A stretch of DNA of 64,000 nt from an uncultured Granulosicoccus sp. (GTDB lineage Bacteria > Pseudomonadota > Gammaproteobacteria > Granulosicoccales > Granulosicoccaceae). The position numbers and the translations under genes are program-made. Where the stretch lies: the NCBI GenBank assembly GCA_947499955.1, contig CANMQI010000004.1, forward strand, positions 1 through 64,000, written 5' to 3'. This document shows positions 9,938 to 20,300 of the stretch, one piece after another; positions within the stretch are counted from its first letter, which is position 1, and each line of letters opens with the position of its first letter. The notes beneath the pieces are model-generated. The model made no database searches. It worked only from the letters and a program-made list of their open reading frames with translations, and had not been told where the DNA came from.

Positions 9938-11134
9938 TCAGTCGAGGCTGACAGTTTCCGGTGTGGTCTCGACCCAGGGCAGACCGTACTTGTTCAGGTC
10001 TGCCATGAACGGATCAGGGTCCATCTGCTCTACATTCCAGACGCCAGGTTGCATCCAGTGACCTTCCAGCATCATCTTGGCGCCGATCATGGCCGGAACG
10101 CCGGTGGTGTATGAAATGGCCTGTGACTGCACTTCAGCGTAACAGGCTTCATGATCACTGATGTTGTAGATATAGTACTGCTTCGGCTTGCCGTCCTTCT
10201 CACCCCGAATCAGGCAGCCAATGCAGGTCTTGCCCTTGGTCAAGGGGCCGAGGCTGGATGGATCAGGCAACAGAGCTTTGAGAAACTGCAACGGTACGAT
10301 TTCCTGACCATTGAATTCGACGGGATCGATGCGAGTCATGCCGACGTTCTCCAGTACCTCCAGATGCTTCAGGTAGTTGTCTGAAAATGTCATCCAGAAG
10401 CGTGCACGCTTGATCTCGGGCAAGTGCGTGGTCAGTGATTCCAGCTCTTCGTGGTACATCAGGTACATGGGCATCTCCCCGATACCTTCCGGGAAATCGA
10501 AGACATGACGTACCGACAAGGGATCGGTTTCCTGCCAGGCACCATTTTCCCAATAACGACCCTTGGCCGAAACTTCTCGGATGTTGATTTCCGGATTGAA
10601 GTTGGTGGCAAACGGCTGGCCATGGTCACCGGCATTGCAGTCGATGATGTCCAGGTAGTCGATGCGGTCGAAGTGATGCTTCTTGGCATGAGCGGTGAAG
10701 ATACCGGTGACGCCCGGATCGAATCCGCAACCCAGCAGTGCCATCAGGCCAGCTTCCTTGAACTTGTCCTGGTAAGCCCACTGCCAGTGATATTCGAACT
10801 TGGCATCATCAGGTGGCTCATAGTTGGCGGTGTCCATGTAATGCACACCGGCCTCCAGACAGGCGTCCATCAGGTGCAGATCCTGGTACGGCAGCGCCAC
10901 GTTGATCAGCAGATCCGGTTTCTCCGCCTTGAGAAATTCGACCATGGCTGGTACATCGTCGGCATCGACAGTGGCTGTACGAATGGGCCGATCCAGTTGC
11001 GCTGCAATGGCGTCACATTTGGAAACGGTACGGCTGGCCAGAACGATTTCATGGAAAACGTCGGCGAGTTGGGCGCATTTGTGAGCGACTACGCCGCCGA
11101 CACCGCCTGCGCCTATTATTACAACCTTGGACAT
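9938..11134 (-). CDS. carboxy(nor)spermidine synthase (saccharopine dehydrogenase-like)
   Basis: A 398-residue NADPH-dependent reductive condensation enzyme. It begins MSKVVIIGAGGVGGVVAHKC, a Rossmann GxGGxG dinucleotide site. The start at 11134 is chosen over an upstream in-frame ATG (11179) because AGGAG sits seven bases before it and the extra 15 residues are unlike the family. The family joins aspartate semialdehyde to putrescine or diaminopropane to give the carboxylated triamine. It is paired with nspC downstream and lies 54 bases after the speA stop. Homologues are often annotated LYS1 or saccharopine dehydrogenase; the nspC neighbour makes the polyamine role far more likely than lysine metabolism. 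Confidence 0.88.
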   Translation of the reverse strand: MSKVVIIGAGGVGGVVAHKCAQLADVFHEIVLASRTVSKCDAIAAQLDRPIRTATVDADDVPAMVEFLKAEKPDLLINVALPYQDLHLMDACLEAGVHYMDTANYEPPDDAKFEYHWQWAYQDKFKEAGLMALLGCGFDPGVTGIFTAHAKKHHFDRIDYLDIIDCNAGDHGQPFATNFNPEINIREVSAKGRYWENGAWQETDPLSVRHVFDFPEGIGEMPMYLMYHEELESLTTHLPEIKRARFWMTFSDNYLKHLEVLENVGMTRIDPVEFNGQEIVPLQFLKALLPDPSSLGPLTKGKTCIGCLIRGEKDGKPKQYYIYNISDHEACYAEVQSQAISYTTGVPAMIGAKMMLEGHWMQPGVWNVEQMDPDPFMADLNKYGLPWVETTPETVSLD

Positions 11135-11188
11135 GCTGACTCCTGATTGATTGTTGGGTATTGGGTGCCACAACGGCAACCGAGATTT

Positions 11189-13153
11189 CTAGATGTTCTC
11201 ATAATACGTGTAACCGGCGAGACTCTCTGTAAAACTCTTCACTATGGTGCGTCTCTCGGTAACCGTCAGATGTCCCGAACGAACGGCCCGTTCCGCGACA
11301 TGACGGAAAGACTCGAGCAGGTTCGCAGGCTGGTACTCAACGTAGCTCAATACATCGGCAATGGTGTCACCGTGCAGTTCGCGTTCGAAATGGATAGAAC
11401 CATCGTCGCGAACCCGGATGCTGGCGACGTTGGTGTCGCCGAACAGGTTGTGCAGGTCGCCCAGCGTCTCCTGATAGGCACCTACCAGAAAGACACCCAG
11501 GAAGTAGTCTTCACCCTTGCGTACCTGATGCAGCGGCAAGGTCGGATACTGACCACTGGGGTCGGCGAAATGATCGATCTTGCCATCGCTGTCGCAGGTG
11601 ATATCGGCAATGAACGCAGTACGGTCCGGCTCTTCATCGAGACGGTGTATCGGGGTGACCGGGAAGACCTGATCGATCGCCCAGGTATCGGGCAAGGATT
11701 GGAAAATGCTGAAATTGCCGTAGTAGATATCGGAGGTGCTTTCGGAAAGGTCTTGCAGAACGGCAGGTACTCTCGCTGCATTGGGTAGCTCTTCGCGGAT
11801 GCGCGCAATGATCTGCAGATACGTATTGTCAGCCAACGACATCGCGCGCAAGGTGCAATGACCGCGACGAAAACGATCACGCAATTCCTCGCGATAGAAG
11901 TTGGCATCGTTGAAGCACTCCTGCAGATTGTTCGGGCTGACGATATCCCGTACTTCCAGCAGTCGTGAAATCTGCGGATCTTCTCCCAGTGCTCTCGGCT
12001 CTTCACTGTCGGCACTGGGGTCTTGCCATTCAGCCTGCTCCTTCAGGATGTCTTTCGGCAATGGATTGCTGTCAGTCACATCCAGAATGTCGAACAACAG
12101 TACGGATGAATATGCAACTGTGGCACGACCGGATTCCGTGATGAGCTCCGGATGGGAGATCTCCATGGGGTCCAGTACTTCCATGATGCTGTCGACAATA
12201 TCGGCACAGTATTCATTCAACTGGTAGTTCATGCTGTGCGTCCAGTTACTCTGGCTGCCGTCATAATCCACCGCCAGGCCGCCACCCATGTCGATATGGC
12301 CCATGGGGGCGCCTTCACGTACCAGGTCGGCGTAGTAGCGACAGGCCTCGGAGACCCCGGCTCGCACATTCATGATGTTGGGAATCTGCGAACCGATATG
12401 AGCATGCAGAAGCTTCAGGCAATCGAGCATGTCTGCCGCTTTCAGCAGGTCGACCACTTCAAGCAAACGCGTGGTGGACAGACCGAAGATGCTGCGGTCC
12501 CCACTGTCTTCCTGCCAGTGGCCATCGACTCGGGTAGAGAGTTTGACGCGCACGCCAATCAGTGGCCGGATATCCAGCAGTCGACTCTGCTCGATGATGA
12601 TGCGGGCCTCGGTCGGGTTCTCCACCACGAAGAAGCAGTCTATGCCGAGCTTTCGTGCATACAGGCCGAGCTGGATGAATTCTGCGTCCTTGAAGCCATT
12701 GCAGATGATGGGACTGGCATGACTCTCCAGGGAGGCCATGGCAATCAGCAACTCAGCCTTGCTACCGGCTTCAAAACCATGGTTGAAGGCCTTGCCAGCA
12801 CGGGCAATCTCTTCAATGACATGACGCTGCTGGTTGACCTTGATGGGAAAGACGCCACGATAGCGATTCAGGTAACCGGCATCCTGCATGGCTCGTGTGA
12901 AGGCTTCATTGATTACCTTGATTCGGTGATCGAGGATGTTTTCGATACGCAGCAATACGGGCGGTTCCAGTCCGCGTTCGCGCAGACCTTCCATGACCGT
13001 GAGCAGCGACACGCGCGGGCCATCGGGATTGTCGGGGTCGGTAATGACTATATGACCATTGTCGCCGACGCTGAAATATCCGGCACCCCATTCATTGATG
13101 CCGTAACGCTCGGCCGAGTCCTGTACTGTCCAGCCTGACACGTCGTCGTTCAT
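11189..13153 (-). CDS. speA: biosynthetic arginine decarboxylase
   Basis: A 654-residue fold-III PLP decarboxylase, close to E. coli SpeA in length. It converts arginine to agmatine. The PLP lysine is in VFPIKVNQQRH (Lys105). HIGSQIPN and the glycine-rich MGGGLAVDYDGS are the phosphate- and substrate-side motifs. The ATG at 13153 gives the expected N-terminus MNDDVSGWTV. A GTG at 13171 overlaps the agmatinase stop as GTGA and could be the coupled start, adding six residues. It is fourteen bases downstream of speB, so the two consecutive reactions arginine to agmatine to putrescine are encoded back to back. Confidence 0.95.
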   Translation of the reverse strand: MNDDVSGWTVQDSAERYGINEWGAGYFSVGDNGHIVITDPDNPDGPRVSLLTVMEGLRERGLEPPVLLRIENILDHRIKVINEAFTRAMQDAGYLNRYRGVFPIKVNQQRHVIEEIARAGKAFNHGFEAGSKAELLIAMASLESHASPIICNGFKDAEFIQLGLYARKLGIDCFFVVENPTEARIIIEQSRLLDIRPLIGVRVKLSTRVDGHWQEDSGDRSIFGLSTTRLLEVVDLLKAADMLDCLKLLHAHIGSQIPNIMNVRAGVSEACRYYADLVREGAPMGHIDMGGGLAVDYDGSQSNWTHSMNYQLNEYCADIVDSIMEVLDPMEISHPELITESGRATVAYSSVLLFDILDVTDSNPLPKDILKEQAEWQDPSADSEEPRALGEDPQISRLLEVRDIVSPNNLQECFNDANFYREELRDRFRRGHCTLRAMSLADNTYLQIIARIREELPNAARVPAVLQDLSESTSDIYYGNFSIFQSLPDTWAIDQVFPVTPIHRLDEEPDRTAFIADITCDSDGKIDHFADPSGQYPTLPLHQVRKGEDYFLGVFLVGAYQETLGDLHNLFGDTNVASIRVRDDGSIHFERELHGDTIADVLSYVEYQPANLLESFRHVAERAVRSGHLTVTERRTIVKSFTESLAGYTYYENI

Positions 13154-13167
13154 TGTCTTGTCGTTGC

Positions 13168-14136
13168 TCACAGTCGGCCAATGCCTCGGCGCACGGCGCC
13201 GCGCTGGCTGGCCAGCACGCACAGCCAGTCATGGGCCACGGTGGCGGCGGCCAGAGCGGTGATTTCAGCGTGATCGTAGGCCGGTGCCACTTCAACGACG
13301 TCCATGCCGATCAGATGCAGGGGTTCCAGACCACGCACGAATTCCAGTGCCTGCCAGCTGCTCAGGCCACCGGCAACGGGTGTACCGGTGCCTGGCGCAT
13401 AGGCCGGATCCAGTCCGTCGATATCAAACGAGAGGTAGACCGGCTGGTCACCGGCGCGCTCGATGACGACTTTCAAGGCCTCATCGATGCCGTTGCGGTG
13501 AATCCAGGGGGAGGTCAATATCTCGAACCCGGCGTCGTGATCGTTGTAGGTTCGCAAACCAACCTGAGTGGAGCGCGACGGATCCACGATGCCATCGGCC
13601 ACGGCGCGAGTGAACATGGTGCCGTGATCCAGTTGCTTGCCGTCGTCTTCCCAGGTGTCGCAGTGCGCATCGAACTGCACCAGCGCAATGGGTCCGTACT
13701 TCTCGGCATGGGCTTTCAACAGTGGATAGGTGGTGAAATGATCGCCACCAAAGGTCAGCATGCGAGCGCCGGAGGCAATGATGTGGGCAGCATGCTCGGC
13801 AATATCGTTGATTACGGTGTCCGGATGATGAGGATCCACCAGACAATCGCCGTAGTCGACAACGGACAGGGTCTCGAAGGGGTCGAAGCCGAACGGGAAT
13901 GACAGCAGTTCTGCCAATTGCACGGATGCGGCCCGGATAGCGCGAGGCCCGAGGCGACAGCCTGAGCGATAGGTCACAGCACAGTCGTAGGGAATGCCGC
14001 TGACCACGACGTCAACGCCTTCCAGATCGCGGCTGTAGCGCCGTCTGAGGTAGCTCAACGCGCCGGCGTAGGCGGCATCAGGCCATCGTTCCTTGTTGGA
14101 GGTGGCGCGGAATGCCTGATCACCTTCTTTAGTCAT
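13168..14136 (-). CDS. speB: agmatinase (agmatine ureohydrolase)
   Basis: A 322-residue ureohydrolase. Manganese-ligand motifs are intact: GGDHFTTYP, FDAHCDTW and SFDIDGLDP. It hydrolyses agmatine to putrescine and urea. The start at 14136 (MTKEGDQAF) is preferred to a longer reading from 14202 because the extra residues are a proline/cysteine-rich shadow of the upstream gene. The ATG lies inside the last eight bases of the GNAT/C39 gene, so the two are probably translationally coupled. Other ureohydrolases (guanidinobutyrase, arginase) share these motifs; the adjacent speA argues for agmatine. Confidence 0.9.
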   Translation of the reverse strand: MTKEGDQAFRATSNKERWPDAAYAGALSYLRRRYSRDLEGVDVVVSGIPYDCAVTYRSGCRLGPRAIRAASVQLAELLSFPFGFDPFETLSVVDYGDCLVDPHHPDTVINDIAEHAAHIIASGARMLTFGGDHFTTYPLLKAHAEKYGPIALVQFDAHCDTWEDDGKQLDHGTMFTRAVADGIVDPSRSTQVGLRTYNDHDAGFEILTSPWIHRNGIDEALKVVIERAGDQPVYLSFDIDGLDPAYAPGTGTPVAGGLSSWQALEFVRGLEPLHLIGMDVVEVAPAYDHAEITALAAATVAHDWLCVLASQRGAVRRGIGRL

Positions 14137-15286
14137 TGTTGCTGGGGTACTCGTCGAGGGGTGGGCACAGGCACAGGGCGGCCTGCATGCGGGATTGTCC
14201 AAAGCGAATCATACGGTCAAAGCTGTCAATACGCACGGGTACTGACTGTGTATCGCCCGGTGCCTTGCTCAACTGAGTATCGACATCGGGGTCGTGAAGG
14301 TACACGAAGGTGTCATCGGCGGCGACCAGAACCACCCAGTGCGGGGCCTTGTTGTCATTGAATCGCCAGGAGCTGATAAGCACCAGTGGGACACAGCCAT
14401 GTGACAATGCGGTGACAAGGTCACTCGTGCTGAATTCAGCGCAGTTCATCTGAATGTCAGTGTCGGCAATCTGCGCGAGAAAATCGGCGTGAACCAGTTC
14501 CAGGACGGCCTTCTTGTCATCGCGTCGCACGCCATCGAGAAACATGGGACCGGCATCATTGACCAGCAATTGCGCTCGAAACCCACGCCGGTGGGCAGCC
14601 AGTGCCAATCCGTAAGGAGAGCAGCCTCCATGACCGGATGTCATGTAGATGGTGGTCGCTTCACGCCATAGTTGCACTTCCAGCGTTCTGTCAGCGGGCA
14701 TGGAAGGTTGCAGAGCCCGCATGGCCATGATCAGCGAAGCGGGTCCGCAGGTGAAATCCAGTGTCTGCTCGTAGTAGGGCACCTGGCAGCTGATGCGCGG
14801 TGGTGTATGCAGCGTGCGTTTCTGGTACAGCCGCGCATCGGCATGATCCTGATAATAGTCTTCGCGGGTGCCGAACAGCTGGAAGCCCTGGCTCTCGTAG
14901 AGCGCTACCGCAGAGCGGTTGCGAGGATCAACCTCGAGTCGCAGGTAGACGCAGCGATGCGCTTCGGCCAGACGCTCGGCTTCACCCAACAGTTGGCGAC
15001 CGATGCCCTGACCCTGGTGCGCCGGGGAGATGGCCAGGGAGTAGAGCCGAGCCAGTGAGGTGCCCTTGTGAAACAGGACAAGAACATAGCCCAGCAGCTG
15101 TTCTGCCGATTCACAGAGTCTCAGTTCGGCATTGGCGCGCGTGATCATCCAGCGAAACTGGCGTCGGCTGATCCGGTCACTGGTAAAGCACCGCGATTCG
15201 AGTTCCACGAGGTGATCGATATCGTCGGCCGTCGCGGTACGTATTGCTCGTTCCGGTGTCGTTTTCGGGTATGAAATGGCGCTCAT
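14129..15286 (-). CDS. GNAT acetyltransferase fused to a C39-like (papain-fold) peptidase
   Basis: A 385-residue two-domain protein. The N-terminal GNAT (about residues 14-155) has the acetyl-CoA loop QGQGIG in motif A and a RimI-like ending (YESQGFQLFG). The C-terminal papain-fold domain (about 165-370) has a full catalytic set: Cys180 in DFTCGPASL, His316 in APHWVVLV and Asp332 or Asp334 in LHDPD. Homologues are usually named GNAT family/peptidase C39 family protein and commonly neighbour a RimK-type ligase, as here, where one lies divergently 115 bases away. The natural substrate is not known to me. Its overlap with speB puts it in the polyamine operon. There is no signal peptide, so it should be cytoplasmic. 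Confidence 0.82.
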   Translation of the reverse strand: MSAISYPKTTPERAIRTATADDIDHLVELESRCFTSDRISRRQFRWMITRANAELRLCESAEQLLGYVLVLFHKGTSLARLYSLAISPAHQGQGIGRQLLGEAERLAEAHRCVYLRLEVDPRNRSAVALYESQGFQLFGTREDYYQDHADARLYQKRTLHTPPRISCQVPYYEQTLDFTCGPASLIMAMRALQPSMPADRTLEVQLWREATTIYMTSGHGGCSPYGLALAAHRRGFRAQLLVNDAGPMFLDGVRRDDKKAVLELVHADFLAQIADTDIQMNCAEFSTSDLVTALSHGCVPLVLISSWRFNDNKAPHWVVLVAADDTFVYLHDPDVDTQLSKAPGDTQSVPVRIDSFDRMIRFGQSRMQAALCLCPPLDEYPSNND

Positions 15287-15401
15287 GGACAGGTTAGGCT
15301 CAGTGCAGAATAGCGCGACGTGCTATCACTACGCAGCTTCAACGGCTTGCGTGAAGCCGGATTTCCTTGCTTGTCATCTACTCTCAGGATCGTGTTCAAT
15401 A

Positions 15402-16862
15402 ATGCCCAGAATATCCATTGTCATCAGCGATGCCGATGACTGGAAACCATATTATCCCAGTCAGGATGTCACGTCTGTTGACGCGTACCTGGCTGCGCAG
15501 GAGGGGCCGGTAGCCCAGCGCGTGATTCTGAACCTTTGTCGGAGTTACCGCTACCTGAGTCATGGTTATTATTGCTCGTTGCTGGCTGAATCTCGGGGTC
15601 AGCAGGTCATTCCCTCCATTCGTACCATCAACAGCCTGAGCAGCAAGTCCCTGTACCTGCTGGATCTGGATGCTGCCGGGGTGGCGCTGGAACGGCTGGG
15701 AGACAGGCTCGGCAAGGAAGAGGTACACGAATACAGTGTGCGTATCTTTTTCGGGAAAACCAGCGATCCGGACCTGAAATCACTGGCGCGGGTACTGTTC
15801 GACCAGTTTCCCTGCCCGATTATGGAGGTGCAGTTCCGGCGGCGGGATCGCTGGCATATCAGTCGCTTGCGCATGCGCGGTATCAACTCGCTGAGCGAGC
15901 AGGAACAGACTGAATTTGCTGATGCGCTGGACCGTTTCAGCCGCAATATCTGGCGCAAGCCGAAGAGCCGCAAGCGCTATCGGCATGATCTGGCCATCCT
16001 GGTGGATCCGGACGAGAAGATGCCGCCGTCGGACAGCCGCGCCCTGAAACGCTTCGAGAAAGCGGCGCGTGCAGCGGGTCTGGATGTTGATCTGATCACG
16101 CGCAAGGACTTTTCGCGGCTGGCTGAATATGACGCGCTGTTCATTCGTGCAACCACCAATATCGACAACCATACCTATCGGTTTGCCAAGCGAGCGGAGT
16201 CCCTGGGGTGCGTGGTGATCGATGACACGCAATCCATCCTGCGCTGCACCAACAAGATCTATCTGGCCAATTTGCTACAGGTGAACGAAATTGCCACGCC
16301 GCGTACCCGGGTGCTGAATCGTCACCAGGCTGATTGCCTCGAGTTGGCGGCCGAGGAGCTTTCGTTTCCGCTGGTGCTGAAGATTCCTGACGGTGCGTTT
16401 TCGGTGGGTGTGAAGAAAGCCAAGGACATGGCAGAGCTGAAGGAGATCGCGAAGGACTTCTTCAACCGGTCGGCTTTGATTCTGGCGCAGGAATTCTACC
16501 CGACGGACTTCGATTGGCGAATTGGTGTCATTAATGGCGAGCCACTGTTTGCCTGTCAGTATTTCATGAGCCGTGGCCACTGGCAAATCTATGAACACGC
16601 CTCTGATGGACGTGTGTCATCGGGTAATTTCCGGACCATGGCCGTGGAGGAAGTGCCGGAGCGGGTCATCAAGACAGCGGTGGATGCCACCAGGCTCATT
16701 GGCAATGGCTTCTATGGGGTGGACCTGAAGCAGCGTGGCGATGATGTGGTTGTCATCGAGGTCAATGACAATCCAAGCGTCGATGCTGGCGTTGAGGACA
16801 AGTACCTGGGTATGGAGTTGTATGAGCGTCTGGTCGCAGAATTTCTGCGACGCCTGGCATGA
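15402..16862 (+). CDS. RimK-like ATP-grasp ligase with RLAN N-terminal domain
   Basis: A 486-residue protein starting MPRISIVISDADDW. The 42 codons before it in the open frame are unlike the family. The first about 190 residues resemble the RimK-like ATP-grasp N-terminal (RLAN) domain. The C-terminal half is an ATP-grasp with nucleotide-binding FPLVLKIPDGAFSVGV and the Mg-binding EVNDNPS. The family forms amide bonds by activating a carboxylate, usually adding an amino acid to a peptide or amine. It is divergent from the GNAT/C39 gene, a recurrent pairing. Its target is unknown; see the finding on a possible polyamine or peptide conjugation system. It is not the ribosomal RimK itself, which is about 300 residues. 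Confidence 0.82.
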   Translation: MPRISIVISDADDWKPYYPSQDVTSVDAYLAAQEGPVAQRVILNLCRSYRYLSHGYYCSLLAESRGQQVIPSIRTINSLSSKSLYLLDLDAAGVALERLGDRLGKEEVHEYSVRIFFGKTSDPDLKSLARVLFDQFPCPIMEVQFRRRDRWHISRLRMRGINSLSEQEQTEFADALDRFSRNIWRKPKSRKRYRHDLAILVDPDEKMPPSDSRALKRFEKAARAAGLDVDLITRKDFSRLAEYDALFIRATTNIDNHTYRFAKRAESLGCVVIDDTQSILRCTNKIYLANLLQVNEIATPRTRVLNRHQADCLELAAEELSFPLVLKIPDGAFSVGVKKAKDMAELKEIAKDFFNRSALILAQEFYPTDFDWRIGVINGEPLFACQYFMSRGHWQIYEHASDGRVSSGNFRTMAVEEVPERVIKTAVDATRLIGNGFYGVDLKQRGDDVVVIEVNDNPSVDAGVEDKYLGMELYERLVAEFLRRLA

Positions 16863-17010
16863 GGCAGACGCACATTTATCCGTATGCGGCATGAATGCCG
16901 TTTTCAGAAAAATGGGGATGAAAAAGTGCTTGATACCGACGGGGCAGTGGCCGCAAATTCGCGGTACGGGATACTCCTGGCAACTTGGTGGAAAGTCGAG
17001 GTAAAGGCAG

Positions 17011-17256
17011 ATGGGAAAACGCATGGCAGACCGTTTCAGCGATGATGATTATTTCGCTGAACCCAACTACGACAAACTGTCCGATGAACAACTGGACGAG
17101 CTTTATTACTATGGCGAGATTCGTACTCCCGCCAAGCAGAAGAAAGCCGCCCACAAGGCGACGATGAAGAAGTCAGCCCCCAGACTCTTTGCTGATGATG
17201 AAGATGGTTGGCTGGATCTCGACCTCGATGGTGATGAGGACCTGTACGAGGACTGA
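17011..17256 (+). CDS. small acidic protein of unknown function
   Basis: An 81-residue ORF with GAGG and AAGG upstream of its ATG. It has an acidic start, a lysine-rich middle (AKQKKAAHKATMKKS) and a strongly acidic tail ending DLDLDGDEDLYED. There are no membrane segments, signal peptide or cysteines, and I do not recognise a family. It follows the RimK-like ligase by 148 bases on the same strand, so it may share its transcript. The charged, probably disordered C-terminus would suit a carboxylate acceptor of an ATP-grasp ligase, but that is speculation. Confidence 0.6.
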   Translation: MGKRMADRFSDDDYFAEPNYDKLSDEQLDELYYYGEIRTPAKQKKAAHKATMKKSAPRLFADDEDGWLDLDLDGDEDLYED

Positions 17257-17280
17257 GTTGCGTTCAGTCGTCTGACTGCT

Positions 17281-17350
17281 CCGGGCCCTTATCGGCCCGG
17301 GAGATCCTGTGACACTCCCGGCTGCTCTTGCGATCAGCACGGGAGTGTCA
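17281..17350. terminator. two hairpins between convergent genes
   Basis: CCGGGCC/GGCCCGG (17281-17300) is followed by a perfect 11-base inverted repeat, TGACACTCCCG (17310-17320) and CGGGAGTGTCA (17340-17350), with a 19-base loop. It lies between the stops of the small acidic gene and pyc, where a bidirectional terminator is expected. No clear T-run follows either arm, so intrinsic termination is not assured. Confidence 0.4.
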
Positions 17351-17362
17351 GCAAAAACCGGC

Positions 17363-20300
17363 TTACTCGCCGGCCACGATGCGGACCATCAGGTCCTTGG
17401 CATCAATCTGGTCGCCAGCCTTCACCAGCAATTCTTCGACGACACCATCGACTTCACTGTAGATGGCTGTTTCCATCTTCATGGCTTCGATGGAAAGAAG
17501 TATGTCGCCCGTCTCAACCGTCTGCCCGGATTTAACGTTGACCGTTGATACGACACCAGGCATGGGCGCACCGACATGTTCCGCATTGCCCGCTTCAGCC
17601 TTGGGTCGCGCCATGGCACCCGCGGCACCGTGCAGTCTGTCTGGCACGGCGATGGATCGAGGTTGGCCATTGAGCTCGAAGAACACGCGCACCATGCCCT
17701 TGTCGTTGACGTCACCGATGGCTGAACAACGGATTACCAGGGTCTTGCCCTTTTCGATTTCGACGAAGATCTCGTCGCCCACCTTCAGACCGTAGAAGTA
17801 CACAGGCGTTGGCAATACGCTGGTAGGGCCATACAGGCTTTGCGTGGCGGCGAAGTCGGTAAAGACCTTCGGGTACATATTGTAGGAAGCCAGCTCGTTT
17901 TCTGTCGGCTGACGATTCAGCAGCTCGGTCAGCTTGGAGCGAATCGCATCCAGATCTGCCGGTTCCATCTCGGCACTGGCACGACCGACAAGCGGCTTTT
18001 CTCCCTTGAGTACCTTCTTCTGAATGCCTTCCGGGAAGCCACCTGGCATCTGGCTGAGTTCACCGCGCATCATGGACACGACAGAATCAGGGAAGGCGAT
18101 GTCCTTGGCCGGGTTCTCGACGTCCTGAATGGTCAGATCCTGACTGATCATCATCAGAGCCATGTCGCCAACCACCTTGGAAGAAGGCGTGACCTTGACC
18201 ACATCACCAAACATCTGGTTGACGTCGCTGTAGGCACGCGCCACTTCGTGCCAGCGCAGTTCCAGCCCCATGGAACGAGCCTGCTCTTTCAGATTGGTGA
18301 ACTGCCCGCCGGGCATCTCATGCAGATAGACTTCCGAAGCCGGTCCCTTGAGATCGCTTTCGAAGGCGGCGTACTTGTTACGCACCGCTTCCCAATAGAA
18401 GGAGATCTGTTCAATGGTCTCGCGACTCAGGCCGGTATCGCGCTCGGTGCCGCGCAGGGCAGCCACGATGGAGCCCAGGCAAGGCTGTGAGGTATTGCCC
18501 GACAAGGCATCCATGGCAGCATCAATGGCATCGACACCGGCGTCAACCGCTGCCAGTACTGTCGCTGCTGATATGCCGGAGGTGTCATGCGTGTGGAAAT
18601 GCACGGGCAGGGACGTCTCTTCGCGCAATGCCTTGAACAGCACGGTGGCTGCTGCAGGCTTCATGAGGCCTGCCATGTCCTTGATACAGATGATATGTGC
18701 ACCGGCCTTCTCGATTTCACGCGCCATGTCCAGGTAATACTTCAACTGGTACTTGGGACGGGCTGCATCGAGCATGTCACCGGTGTAGCAGATGGTGGCT
18801 TCGCACAGCTTGCCTTCCTCGAGGACCGCATCCATGCTCACGCGCATGTTGTCGACCCAGTTGAAACAGTCGAAGACGCGGAACAGATCGACACCGGAAC
18901 GGGCTGCCTGACGAATGAAATGCTTGACGACATTGTCAGGGTAGTTGGTATAGCCCACGCCGTTGGCACCACGGAACAGCGCCTGCAACAGGATGTTCGG
19001 AGCACGCTCACGAATCATCGCCAGACGCTCCCAGGGGTCTTCGGTGAGGAAGCGCATGCTCACATCGAAGGTGGCACCACCCCAGCATTCCAGCGAGAGC
19101 AACTGCGGCAGTCCATGCGCATAGGCATCGGCGATGGCGACGATGTCCTTGGTACGCATGCGGGTGGCCAGCAGTGACTGATGCGAGTCACGCATGGTGG
19201 TGTCGGTAACCATGACTTGCGGGTTGTCACGCAACCACTTGCTGAAGGCTTCGGGGCCGTGCTCATCCAGACGGTTCTTGGTACCGGGTGTGATCGGTGT
19301 GTCGAACCAGGGCACCTGAGGAGGCAAGGCGTCTGCTCTGGGTTTTGGTCGGTCACGAGCTTCAGGATGACCATTGACGGTGACGTCGGCTACATACTGC
19401 AGCAGCTTGGTTGCCCTGTCCTTGCGTTGTACCTGTTCGAAGAGCTCAGGCGTGGTATCGATGAAGCGGGTGGTGTAGCTGTTGTCGAGAAATTTCGGAT
19501 GACCGATGACGTTCTCGAGAAAAGTCAGGTTGGTGGCGACACCACGAATACGGAATTCGCGCAAGGCGCGATCCATTCGTTTGATGACTTCCTCGGAGGT
19601 CGGGGCCCAGGCCGTGACCTTCTCAAGCAGGGGATCATAGAATCGATTGATGATGGCGCCGGAATAGGCAGTACCGCCATCAAGACGAATACCGAAACCG
19701 GAGGCACCGCGATAGGCCGTGATGCGGCCGTAGTCCGGCACGAAGTTCTGCTCCGGGTCTTCCGTGGTGATACGGCATTGCATGGCATGGCCATTCAGGC
19801 GAATCTGATCCTGCGGCGGTACGCCGGATTCCGGTGTGCCGATGACAGCTCCTTCCACCAGGTGGATCTGCGCCTTGATGATATCGATGCCGGTGACCTC
19901 TTCGGTGACCGTATGCTCTACCTGAACCCGAGGGTTCACTTCGATGAAGTAGAAGGACTGTGTGTCCATATCCATCAGGAATTCGACAGTACCGGCGCCG
20001 ACATAATTGGTGGCATTGGCAATCTTCAGAGCGTACTCGCTCAGTTCCTGACGCTGTTCATCGTTCAGGTAGGGAGCCGGTGCACGCTCGACCACTTTCT
20101 GGTTCCGACGTTGTACGGTACAGTCACGTTCGAACAGGTGGACCGCATTACCGTGGGTGTCGCCCAGGATCTGCGCTTCGACATGACGCGCGCGTTCCAC
20201 CAGCTTTTCCAGGTAGATCTCATCCTTGCCAAAAGCCGCACGAGCTTCGCGTCGAGCTTCATTGGCTTCCTTGTCCAGATCCTCTTCACTGCGGATGGTA

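Noticed and set aside
12152..13138. A 328-codon plus-strand frame opposite speA
   Set aside because: Mirror of a GC-rich coding gene with no family motif. SpeA is intact on the other strand.
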